Assembly (NCBI GenBank): GCA_018240065.1
Contig: JAFEGH010000003.1
Span: 62,001 to 126,000 of the forward strand
Length of the DNA: 64,000 nucleotides
From: Verrucomicrobiota bacterium
GTDB taxonomy: Bacteria > Chlamydiota > Chlamydiia > Chlamydiales > Rhabdochlamydiaceae
Reading direction: 5' to 3'
Part shown: positions 53,551-62,760 of the stretch, piece by piece
How the letters are laid out: each line of letters begins with the position of its first letter
Numbering within the stretch: position 1 is the stretch's first letter
The notes under the pieces: model-generated
Told to the model about the DNA's origin: nothing
The model's database searches: none
The model's input: only the letters and a program-made list of their open reading frames with translations
Program-made: the position numbers and the translations under genes

Positions 53551-54780
53551 GTGATTTTGCTGATTTATCAGTTTTTAACCAGTTCGCTGGGAATGAAAAT
53601 CCCTTCTGCATTCATCTACTCGTCTACTCGCATGATGCTTGCGACGCTCACTTCGCTGCTCGTGACGATTTTTATTGGCCCCCGTTTTATCAAAAAGCTA
53701 TATGAGCTCAAGACAGGCCAGTCGATACGGGTGGAAGAGTGTCCGCTGCTTGTGGAACTTCATCAGAAAAAAAAAGAGACTCCCACGATGGGGGGGATCC
53801 TCATTTTGTTTTCGATGCTCGTCTCTCTCTTTTTGTGGATGGACTGGAAAAGCAGTTTCACGTTGATCCTGCTCATCACAACGATCTGGCTGGGACTTCT
53901 TGGCGGATATGATGATTATCTAAAGCTGAGATTTAAAAATTCCAAGGGATTGAGCGCAAAAAAGAAATTTCTCCTGCAAAATTTGCTGGGACTTCTTGTA
54001 GCTGTGTATCTTTTCTGTCCGCCGGTGACCAAAGCCCTGAATGTCGGAAGCTGGTTTAAGCCCCCCGTTGCAAAAGAACAAATTTCTGTCGTTAAAAAGG
54101 ACGATGGCAAGACCGAGTTTACAGGAACTTCGCTGACAACGCAGGCTTACATGAGCCGCTATTTCATTCCATTTTTGAAGGATCCTGTGGCTATATTAAA
54201 GGGCGCAGGCATTATTTTCGGCATCCTTTTTTCGATGTTTGTGATCACAGGGTCGTCCAATGGCGTCAATTTGACCGATGGACTCGACGGACTGGCCTCA
54301 GGCTGCCTTGTGATGGTGGCCGGAGTGCTCGGCCTTTTCGCCTTCCTGTCGAACAATCTTGAAATGTCCCGCTATCTCAACATCATCTACATCGATGAGA
54401 GCGGCGAGATTGCTGTCTATCTTTTTGCACTGATCGGAGCATGTCTTGGCTTTTTGTGGTACAATGGTTATCCCGCTCAAGTCTTCATGGGGGACACCGG
54501 CTCTCTTGCTTTAGGGGGGATCGTTGGGGTGAGCGCGGTGCTTCTTCGACGCGAGGTGCTCTTTGCCGTCGTCGGCGGAATTTTCGTCGCCGAGACTCTC
54601 TCCGTTATTTTGCAGGTCGGCAGTTACAAGCTGAGAAACAAGAAACGGATCTTTCTCTGTTCCCCCTTGCACCACCACTTCGAATATAAGGGCTGGCCGG
54701 AGACAAAGGTCGTTCTCCGATTTTGGATCATCAGTTTAATCCTCGCGATCTTCGGGATCGCCTCTCTGAAGTTTCAATAG
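53551..54780 (+). CDS. mraY: Phospho-MurNAc-pentapeptide transferase
   Basis: 409 residues, longer than the common 320-360. Transfers phospho-MurNAc-pentapeptide to undecaprenyl phosphate (lipid I). Key motifs: GGYDDYLKLR near residue 122 (catalytic Asp pair), NLTDGLDGLASG near 239, and HHHFEYKGW near 371. About ten hydrophobic helices. An extra polar segment (residues about 165-215) sits between helices, including a charged KKDDGKTEF stretch. GTG start; the ribosome site is poor. Lies 99 bases after the amidohydrolase gene. Confidence 0.95.
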   Translation: MILLIYQFLTSSLGMKIPSAFIYSSTRMMLATLTSLLVTIFIGPRFIKKLYELKTGQSIRVEECPLLVELHQKKKETPTMGGILILFSMLVSLFLWMDWKSSFTLILLITTIWLGLLGGYDDYLKLRFKNSKGLSAKKKFLLQNLLGLLVAVYLFCPPVTKALNVGSWFKPPVAKEQISVVKKDDGKTEFTGTSLTTQAYMSRYFIPFLKDPVAILKGAGIIFGILFSMFVITGSSNGVNLTDGLDGLASGCLVMVAGVLGLFAFLSNNLEMSRYLNIIYIDESGEIAVYLFALIGACLGFLWYNGYPAQVFMGDTGSLALGGIVGVSAVLLRREVLFAVVGGIFVAETLSVILQVGSYKLRNKKRIFLCSPLHHHFEYKGWPETKVVLRFWIISLILAIFGIASLKFQ

Positions 54781-54783
54781 CCT

Positions 54784-56121
54784 ATGAAAAAAGTATCCAT
54801 TGTATTAGGTCTGGGGATCAGCGGCACTGCGGCAGCGGAATTTCTTCTGAAGCAAAAAGCACTGGTTCTTGGGATCGACGGCAATCGAAGCCTATTAGAA
54901 TCTAGCGATGAAATCCGGCGCCTGCAGTCTCTTGGACTCTTCGTTCAGCATGACAGCGATCCAATCGATTGGACCCAGGTTGATAAGCTGGTTGTGTCGC
55001 CTGGTATTTCTCCCAAACATCCGATTTATTCCGGCGCGAAAGAATCGGGCGTTCCGATTACGGGTGAAGCGGAACTTGCCTTGCCTTATTTTCAAAAGCC
55101 TCTTTTAGCTGTCACCGGCACCAACGGCAAAACGACCGTCACTCTCCTCGTCGAACATATTTTGAACTCGGCGGGAGTGAAAGCCAAAGCGCTCGGCAAT
55201 GTCGGCACGCCGCTGTGCCATTATCTGATGTCGCAAGGGGAAGAGGAAGTTTTTGTTGTGGAGCTGAGTTCTTACCAACTGGAAACGATGCGCACTCCCG
55301 TTTTCGATGCCGCCGTCCTATTGAACATCACGCCTGATCATCTCGACCGGTATGAAGGGATGGAGGAGTACGCGCGGGCCAAGTGCCATTTGCAGCATTT
55401 GATGAAAGGGGCCAAGGCATTCTTTGTGCAGTCGCAAACAGCAGCCGAGTTCAGACATTTGCTCACGCTCGAAAATTATCAGACTTTTGGGATGGAAAAA
55501 GGGTCCGATTTGTGGAGCGATCAATCTCAGATTGTCTACCGCGAAAAGATTGAATGCTTATTGCCCATGGATTATAGAGAGAAGGGAAGGCATGACTGCG
55601 AAAATGCGCTCGCAGCCTGGGCTCTTTGCCGGGTGTTTGGCATCTCGAAAGAAAAATTTTGCCAGGCGCTTGCAACGTTTCGTAAGCCGCCGCACAGGAT
55701 TGAGTTTGTGCGCGAGGTAGGCGGGGTCTCTTACTTTGATGATAGCAAAGGGACTAACATCGATGCGGTCGTGCAAGCGGTGAGAGCGATGAAAGGAAAT
55801 GTGATCCTGATCGTGGGAGGTGTGGACAAGGGTGCGTCCTACCTTCCGTGGAAAGAACATTTTACCGGTAAAGTCAAGAAGATCATCGCTATCGGTGAAG
55901 CAGCGCCGAAGATTTATAGTGAATTGCACCCGTATTTTAACATTAAACTCGCTGACTCGCTTGCTTTAGCGGTGCAGACTGCTGCAAATGATGCAGAAAG
56001 AGGAGATTCCGTCCTCCTGTCGCCGGGATGCTCGAGCTTTGATATGTTCCGCGACTATGCTCACCGAGGTGAAGAGTTTCAGCGAACAGTACAGACTTTA
56101 GATTCAAGGAGAGGATCATGA
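54784..56121 (+). CDS. murD: UDP-MurNAc-L-Ala:D-Glu ligase
   Basis: 445 residues. Adds D-glutamate. N-terminal Rossmann-like GLGISGTAAAEFLLKQ, ATP site TGTNGKTTVTLLVEHIL near residue 111-127, ELSSYQLETM near 160, NITPDHLDRYEGM near 180, and DDSKGTNIDAV near 318. The start is 3 bases after mraY and its stop overlaps the LysM gene start (ATGA). Confidence 0.96.
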   Translation: MKKVSIVLGLGISGTAAAEFLLKQKALVLGIDGNRSLLESSDEIRRLQSLGLFVQHDSDPIDWTQVDKLVVSPGISPKHPIYSGAKESGVPITGEAELALPYFQKPLLAVTGTNGKTTVTLLVEHILNSAGVKAKALGNVGTPLCHYLMSQGEEEVFVVELSSYQLETMRTPVFDAAVLLNITPDHLDRYEGMEEYARAKCHLQHLMKGAKAFFVQSQTAAEFRHLLTLENYQTFGMEKGSDLWSDQSQIVYREKIECLLPMDYREKGRHDCENALAAWALCRVFGISKEKFCQALATFRKPPHRIEFVREVGGVSYFDDSKGTNIDAVVQAVRAMKGNVILIVGGVDKGASYLPWKEHFTGKVKKIIAIGEAAPKIYSELHPYFNIKLADSLALAVQTAANDAERGDSVLLSPGCSSFDMFRDYAHRGEEFQRTVQTLDSRRGS

Positions 56122-56924
56122 GCCGAAGAGATACCATTATTGTCGCCGTGCTGATCAATGCCGGATTGCTCATTGTGCTATTTGCCAGTGCGCTTAAGTC
56201 AAATTCGCCCGGCGCTGAGTATGCTGCCGCACCGGTGCAGACGTTTCAGGAAACCCCTGATCTCGCATTCAAAAAAGAAGTTCCCGCTGTCCAAGGGGAT
56301 GAAGTCGACCAGGCCCTCAGCCAATTTTCTCAGAGCACACTTGCTGCAGGCTCAGCCGTTCAGTCCCAGCCTCAGCTCCAGCAGCCGGCACCGATGATGC
56401 AGCCCGCCGCCGCTGCCGCTCCCTCTAATTTCGCCGATGATCTCAAAGCGATTGCAATTCCTGAAACTCCGGTTGCGCCTATCGCGCAGAATCCAACCGT
56501 ACAAACCCTGACAGCCCCCGTCGCACCGCAAGCGACCACTGCACCTGCTTTTACTGAAGTGAAAGTAAAAAAAGGGGACGTCCTCGAAAAAATTGCCCGC
56601 CACAATCATTCGACCGTCGCTGAAATCATGAAGGCCAACAAGCTCACCAGCACCAACCTGCGCATCGGCCAAGTCCTCAAAATCCCAAACAAGTCGATAA
56701 AGAAGGCGGAGACCTCGACGATTTCTTACTCCTCTGCATCCGCTCAGACATCCGCTCCCGCAAATGACGGCGCCGGAAAATTCTACACCGTGAAGAAAGG
56801 GGACAGCCCTTGGACGATCGCTGTTAAAAACCACCTTAAAGTCGAAGATCTTCTCAAATTGAACAACATGAACGAAGATCAAGCACGCCGCCTGAAACCC
56901 GGCGATCAGATCCGCATCCAATAA
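56118..56924 (+). CDS. LysM-domain cell-wall-binding protein (NlpD-like position)
   Basis: 268 residues. A single N-terminal transmembrane helix (residues about 6-28) anchors it with a periplasmic C-terminus. Residues 30-145 are Ala/Pro/Gln-rich linker. Two LysM repeats follow: VKVKKGDVLEKIARHNH near 148 and FYTVKKGDSPWTIAVKNH near 222. The M23 peptidase part of NlpD is missing, so it can bind but probably not cut peptidoglycan. The same place in Chlamydia holds a gene called nlpD. Start overlaps murD; ends before a hairpin and ftsW. Confidence 0.88.
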   Translation: MSRRDTIIVAVLINAGLLIVLFASALKSNSPGAEYAAAPVQTFQETPDLAFKKEVPAVQGDEVDQALSQFSQSTLAAGSAVQSQPQLQQPAPMMQPAAAAAPSNFADDLKAIAIPETPVAPIAQNPTVQTLTAPVAPQATTAPAFTEVKVKKGDVLEKIARHNHSTVAEIMKANKLTSTNLRIGQVLKIPNKSIKKAETSTISYSSASAQTSAPANDGAGKFYTVKKGDSPWTIAVKNHLKVEDLLKLNNMNEDQARRLKPGDQIRIQ

Positions 56925-56935
56925 TCCTCATCTTC

Positions 56936-56959
56936 GGAGAGCGCGAATAGGCGCTCTCC
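56936..56959. promoter_or_regulatory. Perfect hairpin between LysM gene and ftsW
   Basis: GGAGAGCGC, loop GAATAG, GCGCTCTCC: 9 pairs, ending 11 bases before the ftsW ATG. No T-run. Probably shapes ftsW translation or mRNA stability; attenuation is possible. Confidence 0.55.
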
Positions 56960-56970
56960 ATTGGAATCCT

Positions 56971-58077
56971 ATGAACCGATACGCAATAGCCCTTCTGATA
57001 TCGGTCGTCCTCCTATTTGCGCTGGGACTGACCATGATCTTCAACACGACCTCTGCCGAGGTGCTTGATCGCTTTTTGGACAGGAGCACGCACCACGCTC
57101 TGATCAAACAGCTTCTCTACGCTGTAGTCGGCGGCGTTGGAGCCGTCGGCGTATGGTTCATTGGTTATCAGAACCTGATCAAATTGAGCGGATCGGTCTT
57201 GATCGGGGCCACTGTTTTGCTTATTTTAGTCTTTCTGCCCGGGATCGGCCAGCAAATCAACGGCGCGCATCGCTGGATCAATGTCTTCGGCAACTCTTTT
57301 CAGCCCTCCGAGTTCGTCAAATTTCTGATCCCCCTTTACTTCATTCATATCATCTCAGACCGGAAGGATCCTCTCGAATTGCGCCCTTTTTTGGAGCTGC
57401 TTGCGAAGGTCTCCGTGCCTATCGGCCTGATCCTGATCGAGCCGGACAACGGGACGGTTGCCATCATCTTTTCGGCCCTGATCATCCTTTTCCTGCTCAC
57501 TCGACAGAAATGGGTCTACTGGGCGCTTCCTCTTTGCGTGCTCCTGGCATGCGGCACGATCGTCGCATCCCAAATGCACCACGTTTCCGACAGGATCAAG
57601 GTCTACATGAATCCCGAGTACGACCTCAAAGGGAAAGGGCACCAGCCCTACCAGGCCAAGATTGCTGCCGGTTCGGGAAAACTCTTCGGCAAAGGTCTTG
57701 GGGAAAGTTTGCAGAAGCTGGAATATCTGCCGGAGGCCAGAAGCGACTACATCGCTGCAATTTTTGCTGAAGAGACGGGCTTTGTCGGCATGACGGGACT
57801 GATTTTGCTTTACATGGGCATTGGTTTTTGCGGATTTTCGATCGCCCAAAGGGCGCGCGACAATGACGGGTTTTACATTGCGACGATCTTCACGTTTTTG
57901 ATCTGTTTTCAGGCATTTTTGAATTTAGGTGTTGTCTCCGGCCTGCTGCCAAGCAAAGGGACCAACCTTCCCTTTTTTAGCCAGGGAGGCTCTTCGCTTT
58001 TGGCCAACATGATGGCACTCTGCGTTCTGCTCAATATCGCCAAACAATCGGAGCGGGAGCATGTCAAAACCACATAA
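56971..58077 (+). CDS. ftsW: SEDS-family peptidoglycan polymerase FtsW
   Basis: 368 residues, inner membrane, about ten helices. SEDS hallmarks are visible: GAHRWINVFGNSFQPSEFVKF near residue 91-111, then KAGSGKLFGKGLGESLQKLEYLPEARSDYIAAIFAEETG in overall order near 230-268, and the final FFSQGGSSLLANMM. It polymerises lipid II at the septum, with a partner PBP encoded elsewhere. The gene end overlaps murG by 17 bases. Confidence 0.95.
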   Translation: MNRYAIALLISVVLLFALGLTMIFNTTSAEVLDRFLDRSTHHALIKQLLYAVVGGVGAVGVWFIGYQNLIKLSGSVLIGATVLLILVFLPGIGQQINGAHRWINVFGNSFQPSEFVKFLIPLYFIHIISDRKDPLELRPFLELLAKVSVPIGLILIEPDNGTVAIIFSALIILFLLTRQKWVYWALPLCVLLACGTIVASQMHHVSDRIKVYMNPEYDLKGKGHQPYQAKIAAGSGKLFGKGLGESLQKLEYLPEARSDYIAAIFAEETGFVGMTGLILLYMGIGFCGFSIAQRARDNDGFYIATIFTFLICFQAFLNLGVVSGLLPSKGTNLPFFSQGGSSLLANMMALCVLLNIAKQSEREHVKTT

Positions 58078-59173
58078 AAAGATCCTTTTTGCTGCAGGTG
58101 GAACGGGAGGGCATCTCTTTCCCGCACAGGCCCTTGCCGAACAACTGAAAAAGCAGAATCCCAAATACGAAATCCTGTTTGCCGGGGCCAACCTCAGTGG
58201 CAACGCTTATTTTGACAAGTCCAAATTTTCCTATCGCGACATCGCCAGTACGACTCCCTTTGGCGGCGGGTATCGCAAAGCGCTTAAGTCCGGGATGATC
58301 CTGCTCAAAGGGATCCTCCAAAGCCTCCGCCTTTTGTCCAGGGAAAAGCCCGATCTCATCGTAGGTTTCGGCAGTTTCCATACCTTTCCGATCCTCTGCG
58401 CCGCTGCCCTCAAAAAAGTTCCTCTCGTACTCTTCGAGTCCAATGCCATTCCGGGGAAAGTCGTCCGCCTGTTTTCCAGGAATGCTCTTTTCAGCGGAAT
58501 CTATTTTTCCGAAGCGAAGAGCTATCTGAAAGGAGAGATCGTCGAAGTGGAAATCCCCTTGAGAAGCGCGCCTGCCAAGGGGCGGATGTCCAAGGAAGAA
58601 GCGCGGCTTCATTTCAACCTCGATCCCAGCACCCCCACTTTGCTTGTCTTCGGGGGATCCCAGGGCGCCAAGAGGATCAACCGCAAAGTCATCGAGATGC
58701 TTCCCCTGCTGAAAAGCGCCCAGATCCAGTTGATCCATTCGACAGGGTGCGAGGAGACTGCGGCTGAAGTTGCTCTTTTGTGCCAGACTTTGGGCCTGCG
58801 CTGTTCTGCCAAAAAATTCGAGCCGCAGATGGAGATTGCGTGGAGTGCTTCCGATATCGCCATCTGCAGATCCGGTGCGATCACCCTCTCCGAGCTTTTG
58901 CACCATGAGGTGCCCGGCATTTTAATCCCTTTCCCCGCCGCGGCCGATCAGCATCAGCTCAAGAACGCGCTGTTTATCGAGAAACAGGTCGGAGGGGCTG
59001 TCCACTTTGTCGAGCAAACTCTCACTCCCGAGCAGCTGGCGCAATCGCTATTGTCTTTGATTGCCCCCCAGTCGCCCCAAAGGACAAAAATGCAGGAAGC
59101 GATAAAACATTTTAAGGCGCAGCAGAAAAAAGCCGATTTAGGTAGGCTCATCAGTGAATTCCTCGACACTTGA
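58061..59173 (+). CDS. murG: MurG, lipid II synthase
   Basis: 370 residues, peripheral inner-membrane GT28 enzyme that adds GlcNAc to lipid I. N-terminal FAAGGTGGHLFPAQALAEQL near residues 8-27; the donor-binding part has VFGGSQGAKRINRKV near 195-209, and CRSGAITLSELLHHEVPGILIPFP near 268-290, followed by AADQHQLKNA. Start lies within ftsW, so translation is coupled. Works with MraY and FtsW. Confidence 0.96.
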   Translation: MSKPHKKILFAAGGTGGHLFPAQALAEQLKKQNPKYEILFAGANLSGNAYFDKSKFSYRDIASTTPFGGGYRKALKSGMILLKGILQSLRLLSREKPDLIVGFGSFHTFPILCAAALKKVPLVLFESNAIPGKVVRLFSRNALFSGIYFSEAKSYLKGEIVEVEIPLRSAPAKGRMSKEEARLHFNLDPSTPTLLVFGGSQGAKRINRKVIEMLPLLKSAQIQLIHSTGCEETAAEVALLCQTLGLRCSAKKFEPQMEIAWSASDIAICRSGAITLSELLHHEVPGILIPFPAAADQHQLKNALFIEKQVGGAVHFVEQTLTPEQLAQSLLSLIAPQSPQRTKMQEAIKHFKAQQKKADLGRLISEFLDT

Positions 59174-59182
59174 GACAATCGT

Positions 59183-60541
59183 ATGGAAAAAATGAACGAA
59201 CAATACCACTTCATCGGCATCGGCGGGATCGGCATGAGCGCCCTTGCCAATATCCTCTTGCAAAAAGGCGTTAAGGTGTCGGGCAGCGACGTCTCTTCTT
59301 CCTATGTGACAGATCAGCTTCAGAAGAAAGGCGCGGAAATTTTCATCGGCCATTCCTCCGGCAATATCAAAGATCCTTCCGCGGTCATCTACAGTACGGC
59401 CGTCAAGGAGGAGAATCCCGAAGTGAAGCAGGCGCGGCTGCACGGCGTTCCATTTTTACACCGCTCAGAGCTCTTGCACCGTCTGATGCAGGGATATTCT
59501 CCCCTGCTCGTGACCGGCACGCACGGGAAGACGACGACTTCATCTCTGCTCGCCCATCTTCTTGTCGACGCAGGACTGGACCCGGCTTATGCTGTCGGCG
59601 GAATGATCAGCAGCCTAAACGCCAACGGCGGCTACGGCAAAGGGGACTATTTTGTCGCAGAAGCTGATGAGAGCGACGGTTCGTTCTTACACTATGTTCC
59701 TTTTGGAGCGATCGTTACCAATATCGACAACGATCACCTGGACTACTGGAAGACGCTGGAAAGCATGATCGAAGGGTTTGATAAGTTCATCAACTCCGTT
59801 CTCTCGCCGCAGCATCTTCTCTGGTGCGGAGACGATGAGATCCTCAGAGGCCTGAAGCCTAACGGATTCAGCTATGGATTCGATGATAAGAACGATCTGC
59901 ACATTCAGAATTTCCGTCAGGACGGATGGAGGAACATCTTCGATATTTCCTTTGAAGGAGTCCAATATTCAGAAATTGAAATTCCGCTGGTCGGCGGACA
60001 CAACGTGCTGAATGCAGCCGCGGTATTCGGATTGGGGATCAAAACCAATATCCCTGAGGAGAGGATCAGGAAAGCTTTCTCGAATTTCAAAGGCGTCAGC
60101 CGCAGAGCCGAGTTCAAAGGAGAGCGCGGAGGGATTGCCGTATTCGACGACTATGGACACCATCCTACAGAGATTTTTGCAACGCTGCGCGCCATCAAGC
60201 AGGCCATCGGGCATCGCAGGCTTGTCGCGGCGTTTCAGCCTCACCGCTATACCCGCACGCGGGACTGCCTGCATGAGTTCGGAGAAGCTTTCGAGCGCGC
60301 GGATCTATTGCTCTTAACCGACATTTATTCCGCAGGGGAAGCGCCGATCGAAGGGATCACGAATGAGGCCCTCCTCTTTGCCGTCAAAAGCGGCTCCGCT
60401 CTCGACGTCCGCCATGTGCCCAGGGAAAAACTCTCTGCGTACTTGGCGAGCCTTTTACAGCCGGACGATGTCCTCGTCACAATGGGAGCCGGCGATATCA
60501 CCAAGGTGGGACCGGAAGTTCTCAAATTGATCAAAGCATGA
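59183..60541 (+). CDS. murC: UDP-MurNAc:L-Ala ligase
   Basis: 452 residues. Adds L-alanine to UDP-MurNAc. UDP-binding GIGGIGMSALANILLQKG near residues 10-27, P-loop GTHGKTTTSSLL near 112-123, EADESDGSFLHY near 160, DDYGHHPTEI near 320. In Chlamydia trachomatis MurC is fused to Ddl in one protein; here MurC ends at normal length and no ddl is adjacent. Its TGA overlaps the start of the FtsQ-like gene (ATGA). Confidence 0.96.
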   Translation: MEKMNEQYHFIGIGGIGMSALANILLQKGVKVSGSDVSSSYVTDQLQKKGAEIFIGHSSGNIKDPSAVIYSTAVKEENPEVKQARLHGVPFLHRSELLHRLMQGYSPLLVTGTHGKTTTSSLLAHLLVDAGLDPAYAVGGMISSLNANGGYGKGDYFVAEADESDGSFLHYVPFGAIVTNIDNDHLDYWKTLESMIEGFDKFINSVLSPQHLLWCGDDEILRGLKPNGFSYGFDDKNDLHIQNFRQDGWRNIFDISFEGVQYSEIEIPLVGGHNVLNAAAVFGLGIKTNIPEERIRKAFSNFKGVSRRAEFKGERGGIAVFDDYGHHPTEIFATLRAIKQAIGHRRLVAAFQPHRYTRTRDCLHEFGEAFERADLLLLTDIYSAGEAPIEGITNEALLFAVKSGSALDVRHVPREKLSAYLASLLQPDDVLVTMGAGDITKVGPEVLKLIKA

Positions 60542-61494
60542 AAAATAAGAAGAAGCCTGTTTACCTTCCGCTCACGCACGCTCTGGCCTGGATTGTAGGC
60601 TCGACGCTTCTTTTTAGCGGCGGCTCCTACTCTGCGATCAAACGCTATGTGAAAAACCGCCACCAGAATGTTTCAGATCCTCAATTTGCCATTCGATCGA
60701 TCATTCAGACCGGCCCGCAAAAAGAAGCGCTCAAGACGGAATACCTCGCTGAACTGTTGGGCATTTCTTCCGACCGCCCCGTCAGCGCGAAGTTTTTCAG
60801 TCTCTCCCGCGCCAAAGAGCGGCTTCTGAACTCGCCTCTCATCTCCCACGCGGACGTGAAACTGATCAAGCCGGGCACGCTCTATATCGATTATACGATC
60901 AGGCAGCCGATCGCCTGGATGGAAGATTATGAGAATGTTGTCCTCGATAAAGAAGGATTTCTGTTTCCTTTCAGTCCGTTCTTCTCCCCTAAACACCTTC
61001 CTTCGATCTATCTTGGATTAGCCCCGTTTGGCATGCCTGCCATCGATCCCGAGCGGCCAACTGCGCAATGGGGGACCGCGCTGCAAGGCAAATACATCGA
61101 ACTTGCCTTGAGCGTCCTCAACATCGTCACTGATTCTAAAGTCGCAGATCTCTTTTCAGTGAGGCGGATCGATGTCTCCAATGCCTTTGCAGAAAGCTAT
61201 GGCACGCGGGAGATCGTCGTCATCACTGAAGACTTCATGGTTAAACATATCGACGGAAAAGATGTTCAGCTTTGCCTTCCCCGAATCCTCCGGCTAAGCA
61301 CTAAAAATTACACTCAGGAACTCGGCAATTACCTCAAGCTCCGCGAGCAGATTTTAGAAGAAGAAAGAAAGATTTCTTCTCTTCCGGAAGGGTCGGGATC
61401 TGTCGTTCGCCTCAAAGAGAAGATCATCGATTTCCGAATTCAGAAACTGGCTTTCATCGAAGAGCAGAAGAACAAGGCTAATTCAAAGCTTTAA
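60538..61494 (+). CDS. FtsQ-like division protein
   Basis: 318 residues. One N-terminal membrane helix (about 11-29), then a POTRA-like region: FAIRSIIQTGPQKEALKTEYLAELLG near residue 45, KFFSLSRAKERLLNSPLISHADVKLI near 82, and YTIRQPIAWMEDYENVVLDKEGFLFPF near 117-145, the arrangement seen in FtsQ (helix, then POTRA, then beta domain). A candidate FtsQ has been proposed in Chlamydia at this location after murC. Coupled by a 4-base overlap to murC. Charged C-terminal coiled coil (EQILEEERKISS). Confidence for the fold is good, function inferred. Confidence 0.85.
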   Translation: MKNKKKPVYLPLTHALAWIVGSTLLFSGGSYSAIKRYVKNRHQNVSDPQFAIRSIIQTGPQKEALKTEYLAELLGISSDRPVSAKFFSLSRAKERLLNSPLISHADVKLIKPGTLYIDYTIRQPIAWMEDYENVVLDKEGFLFPFSPFFSPKHLPSIYLGLAPFGMPAIDPERPTAQWGTALQGKYIELALSVLNIVTDSKVADLFSVRRIDVSNAFAESYGTREIVVITEDFMVKHIDGKDVQLCLPRILRLSTKNYTQELGNYLKLREQILEEERKISSLPEGSGSVVRLKEKIIDFRIQKLAFIEEQKNKANSKL

Positions 61495-61585
61495 TGAGGT
61501 TCCTCCTCTTTGCGAATCAAAGCAATTCTTGAAATCCAATCCGTTTAAATGATACTTTTTTCTCCTTTCAATCGAGGGAGTTCCA

Positions 61586-61936
61586 ATGACGTCTGCAAAA
61601 ACCGACACCGCATTGATCCTCTGGACTTGCGCGACCCTTGAGGAAGCGCGCCGCATCTGCCGCGAGCTGGTCGAGAAAAAGCTCGTCGCGTGCGCAAATA
61701 TCATTCCGCATGTCGAATCGATCTATTTTTGGGAAGGGACTGTGGAAAGCGGAAACGAGGCCAAAGTCTTTCTGAAGACCCTCGACTCCCATTTCGAACA
61801 TGTCAGGGACTACATTAAAGAGCATTGCTCCTACGACGTCCCTGAAGTGTCTAAGATCGCTATCGACGCGGGCAACCCCGACTACCTAAACTGGGTAGCC
61901 GGCATTGTAGGAAAAGAGCATACCCTACCCCTCTGA
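61586..61936 (+). CDS. cutA: CutA-family divalent cation tolerance protein
   Basis: 116 residues, small trimeric ferredoxin-like fold. ARRICRELVEKKLVACANIIPHVESIYFWEG near residues 18-48 is the diagnostic block, and VPEVSKIAIDAGNPDYLNWV near 87-106 the second. Also found next to the murC region in Chlamydia. GAGGGAG precedes the ATG. Function in copper tolerance is debated for the family. Confidence 0.95.
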   Translation: MTSAKTDTALILWTCATLEEARRICRELVEKKLVACANIIPHVESIYFWEGTVESGNEAKVFLKTLDSHFEHVRDYIKEHCSYDVPEVSKIAIDAGNPDYLNWVAGIVGKEHTLPL

Positions 61937-61984
61937 ACGATTACGGCTAGCGCCGCATCGGTTCGCCTTCTGGCTGTAGGGCAT

Positions 61985-62039
61985 GCAGGTTTGGGGGGAA
62001 AGGCGAAGGATATGACTGCGCCCTTCCCCCAAAGCCTGC
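61985..62039. terminator. Bidirectional hairpin between convergent genes
   Basis: GCAGGTTTGGGGGGAA pairs with TTCCCCCAAAGCCTGC with one bulge, giving a strong stem between cutA and the effector-like gene. No T-run. Confidence 0.6.
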
Positions 62040-62076
62040 CTGCCGCGTCCATCGGCAAATTTTTCCGGCTCCTCTC

Positions 62077-62736
62077 TTATATCCAGTCTTTGACAGCTTT
62101 ATTGATCGCCCCGCTGATGTCGATTTCCGTTTCGGGATTATCGAGGATCTGCGAAAGCCCCTGTGCAATTGCGCTGGCGTTGATGTCGCGCATCTCCGGT
62201 GTGATCCTCTCAATGATCAGCGACAGGGATTGCTGGTACTGTCCTGTCAGCTCCTTCGATTGACCCGGGGCAGGGTTGATGCAAAGACGGTATTCCAGCT
62301 CTGTCGTTTGAAAGACGACCTTGGCCTTTGGGTTGTCGTTAGTCAGATCTGTCATTACTTGCTGCAGCGCTTCAGGCAAATCCTGTTTGCGCAGCCTGCC
62401 GCTGTTCAGGTCCTGTAGGATGTCGCTCAAGGCATCGACGGCTTTGCTCTCTTCCTTGTCGGAAAGGAAGTTTCCTCCGCTCATAGAAACTTCCGCCACG
62501 CGTTTGATCAGCGATAAAATTTTTCGTGTCGCATCGCTCTTTTGAGAACTTTCCGAAGAGGAAGGTTCGTTGCTGGCCATATACCAGGAGGAAATATACC
62601 ATGAATAGAACTCTGTCACGTCATCGAAAAGCTGCTGGCCGCAGGGCTGACCCTGTCTTGCCAGATTGGTGCTGGATTGGGGCGTCCAGGGGGGAACAGG
62701 AGACTGGTAGCCGTTGCCGATAGGGTTGGATGACAT
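62077..62736 (-). CDS. Uncharacterised helical protein, effector-like
   Basis: 219 residues, unrecognised. The first 35 residues are Pro/Ser/Gln/Asn-rich and lack a signal peptide, as in type III substrates. Residues 70-219 look helical, with ESKAVDALSDILQDLNSGRLRK and INASAIAQGLSQILDNPETEIDISGAINK, resembling small all-alpha regulators. No membrane segment. Convergent with cutA. Its promoter must lie in a 20-base-armed inverted repeat region upstream (62761-62925). Confidence 0.75.
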   Translation of the reverse strand: MSSNPIGNGYQSPVPPWTPQSSTNLARQGQPCGQQLFDDVTEFYSWYISSWYMASNEPSSSESSQKSDATRKILSLIKRVAEVSMSGGNFLSDKEESKAVDALSDILQDLNSGRLRKQDLPEALQQVMTDLTNDNPKAKVVFQTTELEYRLCINPAPGQSKELTGQYQQSLSLIIERITPEMRDINASAIAQGLSQILDNPETEIDISGAINKAVKDWI

Positions 62737-62760
62737 GGATGTTCCCTCGATATTCTTATT

